The translations under genes were made by a program, and so were the position numbers. A DNA stretch of 64,000 nt from Prevotella sp. UBA2725 (GTDB lineage Bacteria > Bacteroidota > Bacteroidia > Bacteroidales > Bacteroidaceae). The DNA lies in the NCBI GenBank assembly GCA_002353825.1, contig DEKJ01000028.1, positions 6,776-70,775 on the forward strand, given 5' to 3'. The notes beneath the pieces were generated by a model. It was given only the letters and a program-made list of their open reading frames with translations, searched no databases and was not told the origin of the DNA. Shown here one piece after another: positions 41,881 through 52,119 of this stretch; within the stretch, counting starts at the first letter, position 1; every line of letters begins with the position of its first letter.

Positions 41881-42570
41881 TTATTCCTTGTTGCAATTCA
41901 GACAGCGGGCTGAGAAGCTGTAGGTCAACGACAGTTGCAATCGTTGATAAGCATCTTTGTTCTTGAACAGTCCACTGCTCTGTATATCGTAGGGGTCCTT
42001 CACGCCGTCGAGCCAGTCACTTGTTGAGAAGTTGACCGCCCATTCAAGGCCGATGTTGACCCGTTCACTCATCTTATATTTAACGCCCAGCCCGATAGGC
42101 AGGATCATAGCTGCCCGCGTTTTGCCGGTCGTCTTGACCATTGTCAGTCCCAATCCGCCCATGACGAAAGGCGTCAGTCGCTTGGCGCCGCGGTAGTCAC
42201 GACCTGTGCCGTAAGGCAGGAAATTGTACTCATAGATAGCCGCCATGTCAACCATACTGTTACTGAACGAGTAGCTTCTGTACTTATCGTCTACATACCA
42301 GGTCTTGACATCATCGGAAGAACCTTTCAGCTTGCCAAAGCCGATGTTCAGTCTGAGTGCCATCCACGGGTTGAAGTTATATCTTCCCATAAGGCTTGCG
42401 CCAGGTTGGAGGTCTCGCGTGAGACTGCCGTTATAGTCACCTAAATAGCCTGTCATGCCTACACCCGCACCGACCTCGAACCGATATTCCGGGTCGTCCT
42501 GTGCCTGCACGCTTCCTGCAAGCAGTAAGGCAGTAATGACTATGACGATGCGTTTCAGCTGCTTGAGCAT
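41881..42570 (-). CDS. DUF6089-family outer-membrane barrel protein
   Basis: 229 residues with signal peptide (cleavage near VQAQ) and a beta-barrel pattern with repeated Gly/Tyr strands (GMTGYLGDYNG). The DUF6089 family regularly lies next to uppS and bamA in Bacteroidales. Ends CLNCNKE with two Cys. Function unknown, probably envelope structure or assembly. Confidence 0.75.
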   Translation of the reverse strand: MLKQLKRIVIVITALLLAGSVQAQDDPEYRFEVGAGVGMTGYLGDYNGSLTRDLQPGASLMGRYNFNPWMALRLNIGFGKLKGSSDDVKTWYVDDKYRSYSFSNSMVDMAAIYEYNFLPYGTGRDYRGAKRLTPFVMGGLGLTMVKTTGKTRAAMILPIGLGVKYKMSERVNIGLEWAVNFSTSDWLDGVKDPYDIQSSGLFKNKDAYQRLQLSLTYSFSARCLNCNKE

Positions 42571-42594
42571 TTGGCTTTTAATACTTTTATTCTC

Positions 42595-43755
42595 TTATTC
42601 TTTTATTCTGAGCAGCGCCTTCGCTCTTGTGAACACGCGCTGTTCATTGCTCCAGCCGAGCTGAGAGAGGCGACCATACCATCCTGTGGAAGCCCCATCT
42701 CGCTTGATGTAGAAGTAGTTGTTCTTGTCTACAGCCATTTCGAATGTGCCTACAGTGCGACCGAAAGCTGTCGGGAGCGCATAGAGACTACTCTTAGTCC
42801 ATGTCAAGCCCCAGTCGGGACTCGTATAGACAGCTGAGAAATCACCGCCCGTGGCAATGATGCTATCTCCATAGAGTACCGCCTTCATGTTGGCAAGATA
42901 TGGCAGATTCTTCCGCTCATATTCATCATCGTCATAATAGGTCCACACTTGTGATGCATCATTATCATCTTCCACTTTGCTCCAGCGAACAGTCTTGCCG
43001 TCGCGGTTGCCAATGAGGAAAATGTTATAGAGTGTGGTGTCGGTCGTCATCGGAGCTGCAATGAAACTTACATCCTCTGTGGGCAACAGCGAGGCATCCT
43101 CATCGAGTTTCTCCTCTGTCCATGTGCCGCCTGCGATAGGTGAACGCATGAGCTTTCCATCAATGATGCCATAGCGATATTTCTTCGTCTTGCCAATGAT
43201 GCTGTCTTCATGTTGAACAAGGCTGCTGATATCGAAAGAACCTTCCTGCCATGCGAACTGGTTCTCTTCCTGTTTATGCACATTCACCGTTACAACATAG
43301 TCACGATGAGCCGTGCCCTGCATGTTATACACACGCAAACGGACAGGAGATGAAAAATCAATGGAATCGGAAGATGAATAATAAGCCAAACTGTCTGCTC
43401 CTGCCTTTGATTTCAGTACCAATAACACTGTACCACTGTTGACCGTGTTGATCGTAGCGAGACAATGCTTAGCATCCGTGCCGACAGGAAGGGAGTCGGC
43501 ATTGGCAATAGTGCCCTTTTGCTGATCGATGTCGAATGCATAAGAACTGGCTGAGAACGTCGAAGTATAAGTAGAGTCCGTCACACCGTCCTTCGCTGTC
43601 GTATGATACGTGATGTTCAGCGTACCCAAAGAGAACGATGAAATGGCGGTGTCGGTATAGTAAGTCGTGTTGCTGTCATCGTTGTCACTAAGACAAGATG
43701 TGAGCGAAAGCACAGCCGCGATGACAACAACGACGTGCGAAAACAGTTTGTTCAT
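42595..43755 (-). CDS. DUF6242-family lipoprotein
   Basis: 386 residues from the ATG at 43755; the open frame goes on to 43893 but crosses a -7 box. Lipoprotein signal VLSLTSCLSDND (lipid Cys near residue 21). The C-terminal part has beta-propeller-like Ser/Asp-box character (YTSPDWGLTWTKSSLY). It matches the DUF6242 family. It heads the uppS/bamA run. Confidence 0.7.
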   Translation of the reverse strand: MNKLFSHVVVVIAAVLSLTSCLSDNDDSNTTYYTDTAISSFSLGTLNITYHTTAKDGVTDSTYTSTFSASSYAFDIDQQKGTIANADSLPVGTDAKHCLATINTVNSGTVLLVLKSKAGADSLAYYSSSDSIDFSSPVRLRVYNMQGTAHRDYVVTVNVHKQEENQFAWQEGSFDISSLVQHEDSIIGKTKKYRYGIIDGKLMRSPIAGGTWTEEKLDEDASLLPTEDVSFIAAPMTTDTTLYNIFLIGNRDGKTVRWSKVEDDNDASQVWTYYDDDEYERKNLPYLANMKAVLYGDSIIATGGDFSAVYTSPDWGLTWTKSSLYALPTAFGRTVGTFEMAVDKNNYFYIKRDGASTGWYGRLSQLGWSNEQRVFTRAKALLRIKE

Positions 43756-43869
43756 TGCGCGTAATTTACTTTTTAGTTGCAAATTTACTAAGAATAGACC
43801 AATTACGAGCGCTTTTTCCTTTTTATTATGTTTTTTAATACAAAATGTGCGGTTCTTGAAAGAAAAAGA

Positions 43870-43948
43870 AAAAGGCAGTACAATCACTTGCACTGCCTTT
43901 TGTTAAATTGATGCATGTAAAATTATATTTAACTTGCATGCATCAATT
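43870..43948. terminator. hairpin pair in the gap between nrdG and the DUF6242 gene
   Basis: AAAAGGCAGT (43870-43879) pairs with ACTGCCTTTT (43892-43901), a symmetric hairpin that could stop the leftward nrdDG transcript. Next to it a 12-bp inverted repeat AATTGATGCATG / CATGCATCAATT (43906-43917, 43937-43948) may be an operator or second hairpin. The rest of the gap (43756-44083) is AT-rich, with a minus-strand -7 box TAAATTTG at 43780-43787. Confidence 0.5.
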
Positions 43949-44083
43949 CCTTTTTTACCTTAAAAATCTATCAAACTACTAACCTAATGAAACTTAAATG
44001 GAGTCATCTCACGATGACAGTTGCAAAATTAAGCAAAATTATTGTATGATGCAAATTATTAGCTAATTATTTTTAAGCCTTAA

Positions 44084-44581
44084 TCACTTTTTACCATATT
44101 CCTCTTTTCGGACGATTTTACCGTCTTTCAGCCAGAGGATACGCTGGTTACGTGAGCCACGGAAAGCGAGGGTCACATCTCGCAAGGCTTGTACATACTC
44201 ACCGTCAACGATTACGTCGGCATAGGGAAGGATCTGACTGAGTTTAGGATCGGCCTCTATCTGCTCGATAGTGTATCCCGTATATACCCAGATATCCTTC
44301 TTCGGCAGTTTCTCCTTTATCTCTTTTGCCAGAGCTGCCACTTCGTCGGGAGAACACAGTGGGTCGCCGCCGGAGAAAGTGATTCCCTGGATATAAGGTT
44401 TAGCCAACTCGGAGAAAAGGTATTCATGGGCCTCAGGGCGGAATGGCTGTCCGCCTTGAAAGTCCCACGTCTCCGGGTTCTGACAACCTTTGCAATGGTG
44501 CGTGCATCCTGCCACCCACAGGGTGACACGGAAGCCGTCGCCATTGTTGACGTCGCACGAAGATATGTCAAATATACGCAT
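44084..44581 (-). CDS. nrdG: anaerobic ribonucleotide reductase activating protein
   Basis: 165 residues from the ATG at 44581; the frame to 44641 lies inside nrdD. Radical-SAM cysteines in C-x3-C-x2-C form (AGCTHHCKGCQNP) and GGDP. Uses S-adenosylmethionine to make the glycyl radical on NrdD. It follows nrdD by 4 bp. Confidence 0.95.
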   Translation of the reverse strand: MRIFDISSCDVNNGDGFRVTLWVAGCTHHCKGCQNPETWDFQGGQPFRPEAHEYLFSELAKPYIQGITFSGGDPLCSPDEVAALAKEIKEKLPKKDIWVYTGYTIEQIEADPKLSQILPYADVIVDGEYVQALRDVTLAFRGSRNQRILWLKDGKIVRKEEYGKK

Positions 44582-44585
44582 TTTA

Positions 44586-46973
44586 TTACATATCTTTGAA
44601 CGGAGCAGCCACCTTCTTGTTCTTCTCTGTGAGGTTGGCACTTCCGCCGCACTTGCAGGTCTCTTCTTTCAGCTCTTTGTCGTGTGCAAAGGATTTGATA
44701 TGTTTAACTCTATCCTTGACCTCTGCCTGCTTACCAAGGTTGAAGTTGTGGTAGTCGGTGGTGAGATAACCTGTGACGCGGCGCAGACGACGGATGTTAT
44801 GGGAGCCGCAGATCGGGCATGCATCGTTGATCTCATCGGTGTAGCCGCAGTCCATGCAGGTGTCATTGGGCACATTGATAGCGAAATAAGGAATATCCTT
44901 GTCCATGGCATAGTCGATGATCTTCTCCAAGGCATCGATGTTGTGCTTTGTTGTTGACGGCAGCTCGACATAGGTGATGCAGCCGGCAGAAGAATAACCT
45001 GTGAGTTGGCTCTCGATGTCGATCTTCTCGAACGGTGTCATGTGCTCCCAAACTGGAACATGGATAGAGTTGGTGAAGTAGTCGCGGTCAGAGACATTCT
45101 TGATGACGCCGTACTTAGCCTTGAACTTCTTCATAGCTGTGTAGCAGAGGTTCTCAGCAGGAGTGTAATAGACACCGAAGTTGAGCTTATACTGCTTCTT
45201 GAACTCAGCACAGCGTGTCTTGAAGAGTGTCTCGATGCGCTTAGCCAGTGCCATGCCTTCGGGCTTGGTGTGGTTGCATCCAATTAGGAGTTGCAGCGTC
45301 TCAGCCAATCCGAGCTGGCCCATAGCCAGTGTTCCGTGCTTCATAGCAGAGCGGATACCCTCCTCGGGAATATAGCCGGCCATGGTGTGGTTGTCCCACA
45401 TGAACGGAGCTGTCTTAGGATCTTGTGAGCAGATCCAGTTGAAACGCTCGATGAGCATATCCTTAGCCTCGTGGATCTTCTGATCGAGGAGCTTCATGAA
45501 CTTCTCCACGTCGCGGTCAGCCTCCATAGCAAGGGTCGGCATGATGATCGTCGTCGGGCAGATGTTGCCACGGCCGTCCTTGAGCTGGCCGAGACCGTTG
45601 ATGTCCCATCCATTGGCCGTACGGCAGCCCATGGTAGAGAAGTAGGTGCGCGGATCCTTCGGGTCGAAACCTTCGTTGCCACTCCAGTTCACGTTGGCGT
45701 AGTTAGGATACAGACGCTGTGAGGTAGAGCGCATGGCAAGCTGTTTGAGATCATAGTTAGGTGTGCCAGGCTTGTCGTTGACACCTTTCATATACTGGAA
45801 GATGCCGCACGGGAAGATCGGCGTGTTGTGATGGAAGCCGATGCCCTCAAGAGATCCGAGAAGCAGCGAGCGAGTCACGAGACGGCCCTCCTCCAAGGTG
45901 CAGGTACCATAATTAATAGAGGTAAACGGCAACTGGTCACCCGAACGGCTCTGCAACGTGTTGAGGTTGTGATACATAGCCTCGACAGCCTGGTGCAGCT
46001 CCTGGATGGTGTCGCACAGGGCAGAGTTGTAATACTTAGGATCGAGACGGTCCTTGTTGGCAAGCGTAAAGTCACCCTTCGTAAGTTTCGTCTTCTTGAA
46101 GAACATATCCTTCACAGTGTCGGTCCAGTGCTCAAAGGCAGAGCGGGTCACGCCGACATTGTCCTGATAGGTCTCATCGTAGAGCGTGAGGAAGTCGGTA
46201 TCGGCAAACTCTTTCTGATCCTTAGCCCACGCCGTAATATAATGTTTGAAGAACGACTTACGGAAATAAGGCACCATGGTCCAATCGAGATGGGTTGCTG
46301 ACACACCACCGAATTGGTCAAGGCTCTGGAGCTGGAAGATGACAGCCACGAGCTGCATGGCAGTGTTGAGTGAGCCTGCTGGACGCACGTCGCCCTGACG
46401 GGTGTGGAAGCCTTTCGACAACAGATCATCGAAGGGGATGGAGAGACAGTTGTGGAAACCGATGGCGTACTTGTTGAGGTCGTGGATGTAGATCTCGTTG
46501 TTCTCGTGATTACGGCGTGCCATATCTGACATACAATGATCAAGGGCATACTGCTTCTCGTAGACGTTGGCTGCCTCACCGGAGCGTCCGCCACCGGAAT
46601 ACTCGTCGATGTTGGCATTCTGGTTGACGACGTTCTTAGCCATAAGCTTCTCCTCATAGGCTTTCTTCACACGCTGTTCACGCTCCAGCTTGTGCTGATA
46701 ACGATACTCGCAGTAGGCGATGACGGCGCGAGTCTCACCATTCTTAGCAAGTACTTCTACAACTGTATCCTGAATGTTCTCAATCTCGAAAACATCAGTA
46801 GTGGGGAGATACTTTTTCTCGCACAGCGCAAACACCTCGTCGGCATATTTGCGAGCGGTCTCCTCGTTGTTACCCTCATGGCCAATGGCATTGAGGTCTT
46901 TCAAAATAGCAACTTGAATCTTAGTCAAGTCAAACGGCACTACCTTGCCGTCACGCTTCTTTACTTGGATCAT
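44586..46973 (-). CDS. nrdD: anaerobic ribonucleoside-triphosphate reductase
   Basis: 795 residues. N-terminal ATP-cone (about 1-95), catalytic barrel, zinc site CMDCGY...CPICGS, and the glycyl radical site RVTGYL (Gly735). The C-terminus is extended by about 40 residues with a CKCGG pair. Makes deoxyribonucleotides without oxygen. A -7 box TACCTTTG lies at 47111-47118 (minus), giving a leader of about 130 nt. Confidence 0.95.
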   Translation of the reverse strand: MIQVKKRDGKVVPFDLTKIQVAILKDLNAIGHEGNNEETARKYADEVFALCEKKYLPTTDVFEIENIQDTVVEVLAKNGETRAVIAYCEYRYQHKLEREQRVKKAYEEKLMAKNVVNQNANIDEYSGGGRSGEAANVYEKQYALDHCMSDMARRNHENNEIYIHDLNKYAIGFHNCLSIPFDDLLSKGFHTRQGDVRPAGSLNTAMQLVAVIFQLQSLDQFGGVSATHLDWTMVPYFRKSFFKHYITAWAKDQKEFADTDFLTLYDETYQDNVGVTRSAFEHWTDTVKDMFFKKTKLTKGDFTLANKDRLDPKYYNSALCDTIQELHQAVEAMYHNLNTLQSRSGDQLPFTSINYGTCTLEEGRLVTRSLLLGSLEGIGFHHNTPIFPCGIFQYMKGVNDKPGTPNYDLKQLAMRSTSQRLYPNYANVNWSGNEGFDPKDPRTYFSTMGCRTANGWDINGLGQLKDGRGNICPTTIIMPTLAMEADRDVEKFMKLLDQKIHEAKDMLIERFNWICSQDPKTAPFMWDNHTMAGYIPEEGIRSAMKHGTLAMGQLGLAETLQLLIGCNHTKPEGMALAKRIETLFKTRCAEFKKQYKLNFGVYYTPAENLCYTAMKKFKAKYGVIKNVSDRDYFTNSIHVPVWEHMTPFEKIDIESQLTGYSSAGCITYVELPSTTKHNIDALEKIIDYAMDKDIPYFAINVPNDTCMDCGYTDEINDACPICGSHNIRRLRRVTGYLTTDYHNFNLGKQAEVKDRVKHIKSFAHDKELKEETCKCGGSANLTEKNKKVAAPFKDM

Positions 46974-47110
46974 GGCAGTTTTTGTAATATTGTTCTAGAC
47001 AAAAACGGGAAACTTTTTTCTTTTTGGAAACATAAAAGTTTTCCATTTTGGATAACTTTGTCTTCTCTTACTGTTCCCGAAGTTGTCTGTTTTTGTTCGT
47101 TTTGTGGTTG

Positions 47111-47118
47111 CAAAGGTA
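47111..47118 (-). promoter_or_regulatory. -7 box of nrdDG
   Basis: TACCTTTG on the minus strand. The leader that follows contains repeated GGAAA/TTTCC elements (around 47020-47045) that could pair with each other. Confidence 0.45.
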
Positions 47119-47275
47119 GTAAAAAGTTGAATAAGGCGGAACACTTTCCCCAACTATTTTTCTACTTTTTTATTCCGTTTTGTATATCAGCCTATTAGCG
47201 TCTTTGGCTAAAACAAAATTGCAATAATTATAATGTAAAGCAGTGTAATCGACATCCTTGTTACGGTTGATTGTC

Positions 47276-47363
47276 ATCGTCACGCGGCTGCGTCACAATC
47301 ATTACGCGGCCGCGTCATAATCGTCTCACGGCCGCGTCACGATCATGACGTGGCCGCGTCACG
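47276..47363. repeat. 22-bp-period tandem array 3 (4 units)
   Basis: Units at 47276, 47298, 47320 and 47342, all 22 bp, each starting ATC and holding the core CGCGGCCGCGTCA or a near match. It lies in the nrdD/tetR gap. The core is palindromic (CGCGGCCGCG). Confidence 0.75.
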
Positions 47364-47427
47364 ATGACACCAAACCAAAACTAATCTTAAAAAATGTCAC
47401 ATTCCTTTTCTTTTTCCTCCTGTTGTC

Positions 47428-47478
47428 TTGCTGTTTTCGCCTAAAAATGATAATTTTGCACATTGTATATCAATGTGC
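47428..47478 (+). promoter_or_regulatory. promoter and palindromic operator of the TetR gene
   Basis: TTG (47428-47430), 20 bp, TAATTTTG (47451-47458). A perfect palindrome GCACATTG-N5-CAATGTGC covers 47458-47478, right over the expected transcription start, the position expected of a TetR-type autorepressor site. Confidence 0.65.
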
Positions 47479-47509
47479 AGAACTCGTGCAATTATTAAAA
47501 GATAAGTCA

Positions 47510-48100
47510 ATGTCGATATCCAAGACTCGACAGAAACTGGTCGACGTGGCGCGCCAGCTTTTTGCCAAGAAGGGGCTCAACGGCACAACGATGAACGACA
47601 TCGCCGTGGCGTCGGGGAAAGGTCGCCGTACGCTGTATACTTATTTCAGCCGTAAAGAAGACATCTATTATGCCGTTATCGAATCGGAACTTGAACGGCT
47701 GAGCGATAAGCTCGACGAAGTGGCGGCAAAACGCATACCTCCTCAGGACAAAATTATCGAACTCATCTATACCCATCTCATCTCTATCAAAGAGACGGTG
47801 GTCCGCAATGGTAACCTGCGTGCAGAATTCTTCCGCAACATCTGGACCGTTGAGAAGGTACGCAAGAACTTTGACGAGGACGAGATGGAACTCTTCCGCA
47901 AGGTCTATGCAGAAGGAAAGGCCGACGGCGAGTTTGATATTGAGAATATCGACATGGTAGCAGATATCACCCATTATTGTATCAAAGGCTTGGAGGTTCC
48001 GTTCATCTACGGGCGACTCGGTCACGGACTCACGGAAGAGACTTCCCGACCGCTCATCGCTAAGATTGTTTACGGTGCACTGGGAAAGAAAACGAGGTAA
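47510..48100 (+). CDS. TetR/AcrR-family regulator
   Basis: 196 residues from the ATG at 47510; the upstream open frame crosses the promoter. HTH at about residues 5-50 (TRQKLVDVARQLFAKKGLNG, then GKGRRTLYTYFSRKEDIYY). The helical ligand domain follows. No efflux pump is adjacent; its 3' end faces the GH43 gene. It probably represses itself through the palindrome at 47458-47478. Confidence 0.85.
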   Translation: MSISKTRQKLVDVARQLFAKKGLNGTTMNDIAVASGKGRRTLYTYFSRKEDIYYAVIESELERLSDKLDEVAAKRIPPQDKIIELIYTHLISIKETVVRNGNLRAEFFRNIWTVEKVRKNFDEDEMELFRKVYAEGKADGEFDIENIDMVADITHYCIKGLEVPFIYGRLGHGLTEETSRPLIAKIVYGALGKKTR

Positions 48101-48137
48101 AAGGGGCCAACCTCTTACCTCATCTTATTATAGGATA

Positions 48138-49742
48138 TTACTGCAGTTGGAAATAGTCGACGTCGACATATCCACCTGTTTTCTTTGTGGCATAGTTGAA
48201 GATGCCATAGCGCGTTCCCATAAAGAAACGCTGCCAGTCGAAGACAAGCGGGAAATCACGGATGACCGTTGTCCAACGCTTGCCGTCAAGACTGTAGGCA
48301 AGACTGCCTTTGTCTACTGCTCCACCTCCTGCCTTGGGAGAGAAATCTGCGGAGACCTTCAGGTACACAATGCTTTGTACAAGCGGTTTGCGGTACACCT
48401 CATGCCGATGGTCGGCAACGACACGATGGTCCTTTGCCTCCATTTCTATTGAATCGGTCGAGGCAACGACATATTTCTTTCCTTTCTCACAAACGACAGC
48501 CACAAGAGCCGCATTATTCTGGAACGCACAGAAGCCGGCTTGATCACCGTCTTTCATCCCTTTCACATCCATCCTAATAACCGCCGAGGTCTTAGGTCCC
48601 ATCATACGCTGTGAAAGTGTGTTGCGTGCCAGGAAGATATTTGGCGCCACGGAAGCAGTATGCAGACGCAACCATCCTTTACGCTCCGTGAGCGACCATG
48701 CTTTGTCCACAGGGTTATGGTTCCATTCCCAGTCAAGGTTAAGTCGAGTAGAAGAAAAATCATCACTGGAGACAATCGTCCTATGGCTCTTCATTTTCAT
48801 CGTTATCTCCGGGAAGGGACAAGGAGCGATCATCGGCACGCTGTCCGCCATGGGCCACCCATCACGCCACGTTACGGGTGAGAGCGTCGGCACGCGTCCC
48901 ACGCCGCCACGATCCTGGAAGATGAGTGCATACCAGCGACCATCGGGAGTGTCAACGATGGTGCCCTGCCCTACTCCACCGAAGCCGCCGAACGAGGTCT
49001 CAAGGATAACGCGCTTGGTATACGGACCCGTGATACTGTCTGCACGGAAACAGACCTCACGCCGCGGATGACCACCGGTCCAGGATATCATCAGCAGATA
49101 ATACTTGCCATTGACCTTTACCACACGGGAGCCTTCGAGCAGTCCAGCCTCATCCACATCTTCTTTCTTGAAAAGCTGGTGATGGGAACCTTCCACGACA
49201 TGTTTCAGATCCTTTGTCAACTGCACCATTTCTCCTGTAGCGTAGAAAACGTATGGTGTGCCATCAGTGTCGAAAAAGAGCGTGGCATCATGAAAATGAG
49301 GAAGACGACTAACGAGCGTCCAGGGGCCGGCAGCCTTCAGAGCCGTCATGATATAGGTTTCGCCACCGGGGTTGTCGTTAGGAGCAAAGAGGGCATAGAA
49401 CTGGCCATTGTGATATTTCAAAGATGTGGCCCATTGACCGCGACCATAGACGGTACCATTCTTCATGTCATATTTCGGTGAGTCGGTAAGCTTATCAAAG
49501 AGATAACCTATCGTCTGCCAGTTCACGAGATCACGGGAATGCATGATTGGTCCACCGGGCATGAGATGCATCGTCGTCGACACCATGTAATAATCATTGC
49601 CGACACGTATCAAGTCCATATCGGGCACATCGGCCCATAACACTGGGTTATGATAGACGGGACCATTCTCGGCGTGCAACCGACCATTCGGGCAAAGAGA
49701 GAGAAATAAGAATACAATAAAAAGGAACAGATAATTCCGCAT
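48138..49742 (-). CDS. GH43-family glycoside hydrolase (beta-xylosidase/arabinofuranosidase type)
   Basis: 534 residues with signal peptide (cleavage near LHAEN). Five-bladed propeller start YHNPVLWADVPDMDLIRVGNDYY with the catalytic base Asp (DMD), later HDATLFFD and the acid Glu in EGSRVVKV. A C-terminal jelly-roll domain (about 330-534) is typical of GH43 subfamilies active on xylan. Secreted to periplasm or surface. Confidence 0.88.
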   Translation of the reverse strand: MRNYLFLFIVFLFLSLCPNGRLHAENGPVYHNPVLWADVPDMDLIRVGNDYYMVSTTMHLMPGGPIMHSRDLVNWQTIGYLFDKLTDSPKYDMKNGTVYGRGQWATSLKYHNGQFYALFAPNDNPGGETYIMTALKAAGPWTLVSRLPHFHDATLFFDTDGTPYVFYATGEMVQLTKDLKHVVEGSHHQLFKKEDVDEAGLLEGSRVVKVNGKYYLLMISWTGGHPRREVCFRADSITGPYTKRVILETSFGGFGGVGQGTIVDTPDGRWYALIFQDRGGVGRVPTLSPVTWRDGWPMADSVPMIAPCPFPEITMKMKSHRTIVSSDDFSSTRLNLDWEWNHNPVDKAWSLTERKGWLRLHTASVAPNIFLARNTLSQRMMGPKTSAVIRMDVKGMKDGDQAGFCAFQNNAALVAVVCEKGKKYVVASTDSIEMEAKDHRVVADHRHEVYRKPLVQSIVYLKVSADFSPKAGGGAVDKGSLAYSLDGKRWTTVIRDFPLVFDWQRFFMGTRYGIFNYATKKTGGYVDVDYFQLQ

Positions 49743-49968
49743 GTTTAAAAGTATGTTTTAAAGTTTCTATATATCTGTCGGCAAAGTTATCTTTTTCCTC
49801 TGAATACTATATATAATAATGTGTCGTAATCTTTTGGATTTATTGCATCAGACAGCTATCACTGCGTTTTTTCCACCTTTAAGATTGAAAAATTAAAACA
49901 ATGAAAGATTGAGAGATTGAAAAATGAAAAGATGAAAGACCAAGTTTCGCAAAAAAATATCGAAAAAC

Positions 49969-49999
49969 TTGCGGGAATGGAATTATTCTCTTACCTTTG
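49969..49999 (+). promoter_or_regulatory. promoter of tRNA-Ala
   Basis: TTG (49969-49971), 20 bp, TACCTTTG (49992-49999). The AT-rich region on both sides (49870-49960 and 50105-50245) is low-complexity GAAA/TTTC-type sequence. Confidence 0.6.
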
Positions 50000-50026
50000 C
50001 AAATGTTACAATGCGGAATATTTATT

Positions 50027-50103
<77 letters not shown>

Positions 50104-50248
50104 TTAATATTGAAAAATTGAAAGAATGAAACAATGAAAATAGCGCATCGCAGCTTTTTCATCGTTTCATTCTTTCTTTGTTTATCCTCCTTTCATTCTT
50201 TAGTCTTTTCCTCCTTTCAATCTTTCATTATTTCATTTTTTCATTTTT

Positions 50249-51886
50249 TCATTTTTTCAATATCCGAAAGGCGAGCGCAATGTTGTTGGGCAACTGCTGC
50301 GGCACCGTGATCTGTAGGCCTGCCTTTGTCTGTTTGTAGGCAACCTTTCCCGGATAGCCAAGAAGCGATACTTTGCGACCTTTGGTCACAGCTTTCAATG
50401 TAACAGTGCTGCCGGGCTGTGGAGCACACATGGTGATGGCATAAAGATACTTACCCTTCTGCGTATAACGGATATCAGCTGACGTATAATGAATCTTACC
50501 CTCATTGAAACCTTGCGCATTCACCGGGTTCTTGGTTTCCAGTGCTGGTCCGTCACCGAACTGCTTCCAAGGACGCGTGCCATAGATGGCCTCACCGTTG
50601 ACTTTCAGCCAGGCACCAATCCCCTTTACGATCTTATATTCGAGCGAGTCGATGGTGCCATCGGCTTTCACTGGTACACTCAAAAGGAGGTTGCCGTTCT
50701 TGCTCACTACATCAGCGAGGGTCTGTATGACGGTCTGCGCACTTTTATAGCTGCCATCATAGAGTCGGCGCTTGTCGTAATGCCACGAACCGATACACGT
50801 ACAGGTCTGCCAGGCTTTGGGCTGGATATCATCGGGGGCCCCGCGCTCCACATCCCAGACGATAGCATCCTTCTGGAAAGGCTTGAGCACCTTGCCAGTT
50901 ACCACAGCCTCGTTGTGACCTTTATGCTCCGCCATACTCTTGTTGTAATAGCTCGACACAATATCAAGGCCAGCATCGCAGAAAGGATAGAGCGGCAGCA
51001 CGGTGTCGTCGAAATAGACGATAGCGGGATCATAGCGGTTGATGAGATCCATCGTACGGTTATAGAACTTATCACAGTAAGCCTGGTCGGGCAAAGTGAC
51101 CTTTGCCGGATCCCAGTCCCACTCACCATTGTCCTTACTCAAGGCATGCCGCTGTTCATAGAGATCCTGCGGATCATAGCCTTCCCACCATTTGCCTTTC
51201 CCGTCAGCCTTTGTGAGTCGTCCGTCGTAGGTCTGGCCCTTAAATGTACCTTTTTTGTCAGCGCCACGAGACGTCTCATACCAGGTCCAAGCATGCGCAG
51301 CATGGACACTTAAACCCAGTGGAAGGCCGTATTTCTTGCACGCTGCAGCCCACCCGGCAATAATATTCTTCTTAGGGCCCATGCTCACGGAGTTCCATGG
51401 CTGAAATTTACTGTCCCACAGGTCGAAGTTATCGTGATGATTTGCCAATGCAAAGAAATACTTTGCCCCACATTGTTTATATAGGGCCACGAGAGAATCC
51501 GGATTCCAGTTCTGGGCTTTCCATTCATGAATCCAATCCTTGAAGCCGAAGTCGCGCTGCGGACCACGTGTCATCTTACTGTACGTGTACTGCCCGTTGC
51601 CCTCAACATACATATCACGACCAAACCAGTCACCAAACTCAGGCTCGCACTGCGGGCCCCAGTGAGCCCAGATACCAAACTTGGCATCACGGAACCACTC
51701 GGGGCACTGATAGTCAGACAAGCTCTCCCACGAAGGCTGATATTTGCCTTTGATAAGAGGTTCCTTGTCGGTGTTAACGTGGACTTTAATGGCCTTCTCC
51801 GCATCTTGTGCGTTGTCATAGATGTTCTGCGCCTGTGCATAGGAAACAGCCAAGGTCAGTACCGAAGTCAATAATAATTTTCGCAT
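50249..51886 (-). CDS. GH29-family alpha-L-fucosidase
   Basis: 545 residues from the ATG at 51886, where a signal peptide begins (MRKLLLTSVLTLAVSYAQAQ); an earlier ATG at 51997 adds no sensible sequence. GH29 motifs: WFRDAKFGIWAHWGPQ near the start, YFFALANHHDNFDLW, and DPAIVYFDDT with the likely nucleophile Asp. Removes terminal fucose from host or plant glycans. C-terminal beta-sandwich present. Confidence 0.9.
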   Translation of the reverse strand: MRKLLLTSVLTLAVSYAQAQNIYDNAQDAEKAIKVHVNTDKEPLIKGKYQPSWESLSDYQCPEWFRDAKFGIWAHWGPQCEPEFGDWFGRDMYVEGNGQYTYSKMTRGPQRDFGFKDWIHEWKAQNWNPDSLVALYKQCGAKYFFALANHHDNFDLWDSKFQPWNSVSMGPKKNIIAGWAAACKKYGLPLGLSVHAAHAWTWYETSRGADKKGTFKGQTYDGRLTKADGKGKWWEGYDPQDLYEQRHALSKDNGEWDWDPAKVTLPDQAYCDKFYNRTMDLINRYDPAIVYFDDTVLPLYPFCDAGLDIVSSYYNKSMAEHKGHNEAVVTGKVLKPFQKDAIVWDVERGAPDDIQPKAWQTCTCIGSWHYDKRRLYDGSYKSAQTVIQTLADVVSKNGNLLLSVPVKADGTIDSLEYKIVKGIGAWLKVNGEAIYGTRPWKQFGDGPALETKNPVNAQGFNEGKIHYTSADIRYTQKGKYLYAITMCAPQPGSTVTLKAVTKGRKVSLLGYPGKVAYKQTKAGLQITVPQQLPNNIALAFRILKK

Positions 51887-52119
51887 GCTATATATTAATG
51901 TTAGTTTTATCGTAAGCAAAGATAGGCATTTTATGCTTTCCTCACAAATAAATAGAGTCTTTTCTCTAAATACGAATGAATCTTCACAATTACTCAAGAA
52001 AAAGGAAATGTTAAGGATTACTCAAGAAAAGGGAAATGTTAAGAATTAGTTAAAATAGTAAGAATGTTATTATTTAATAAAGGAAAGCATTACCTTTGCA
52101 CTCGCTTTAAAAGAAGCAC

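Noticed and set aside
47345..47509. N-terminal extension of the TetR gene
   Set aside because: It would cross the promoter and palindrome; the ATG at 47510 starts directly at the HTH domain.
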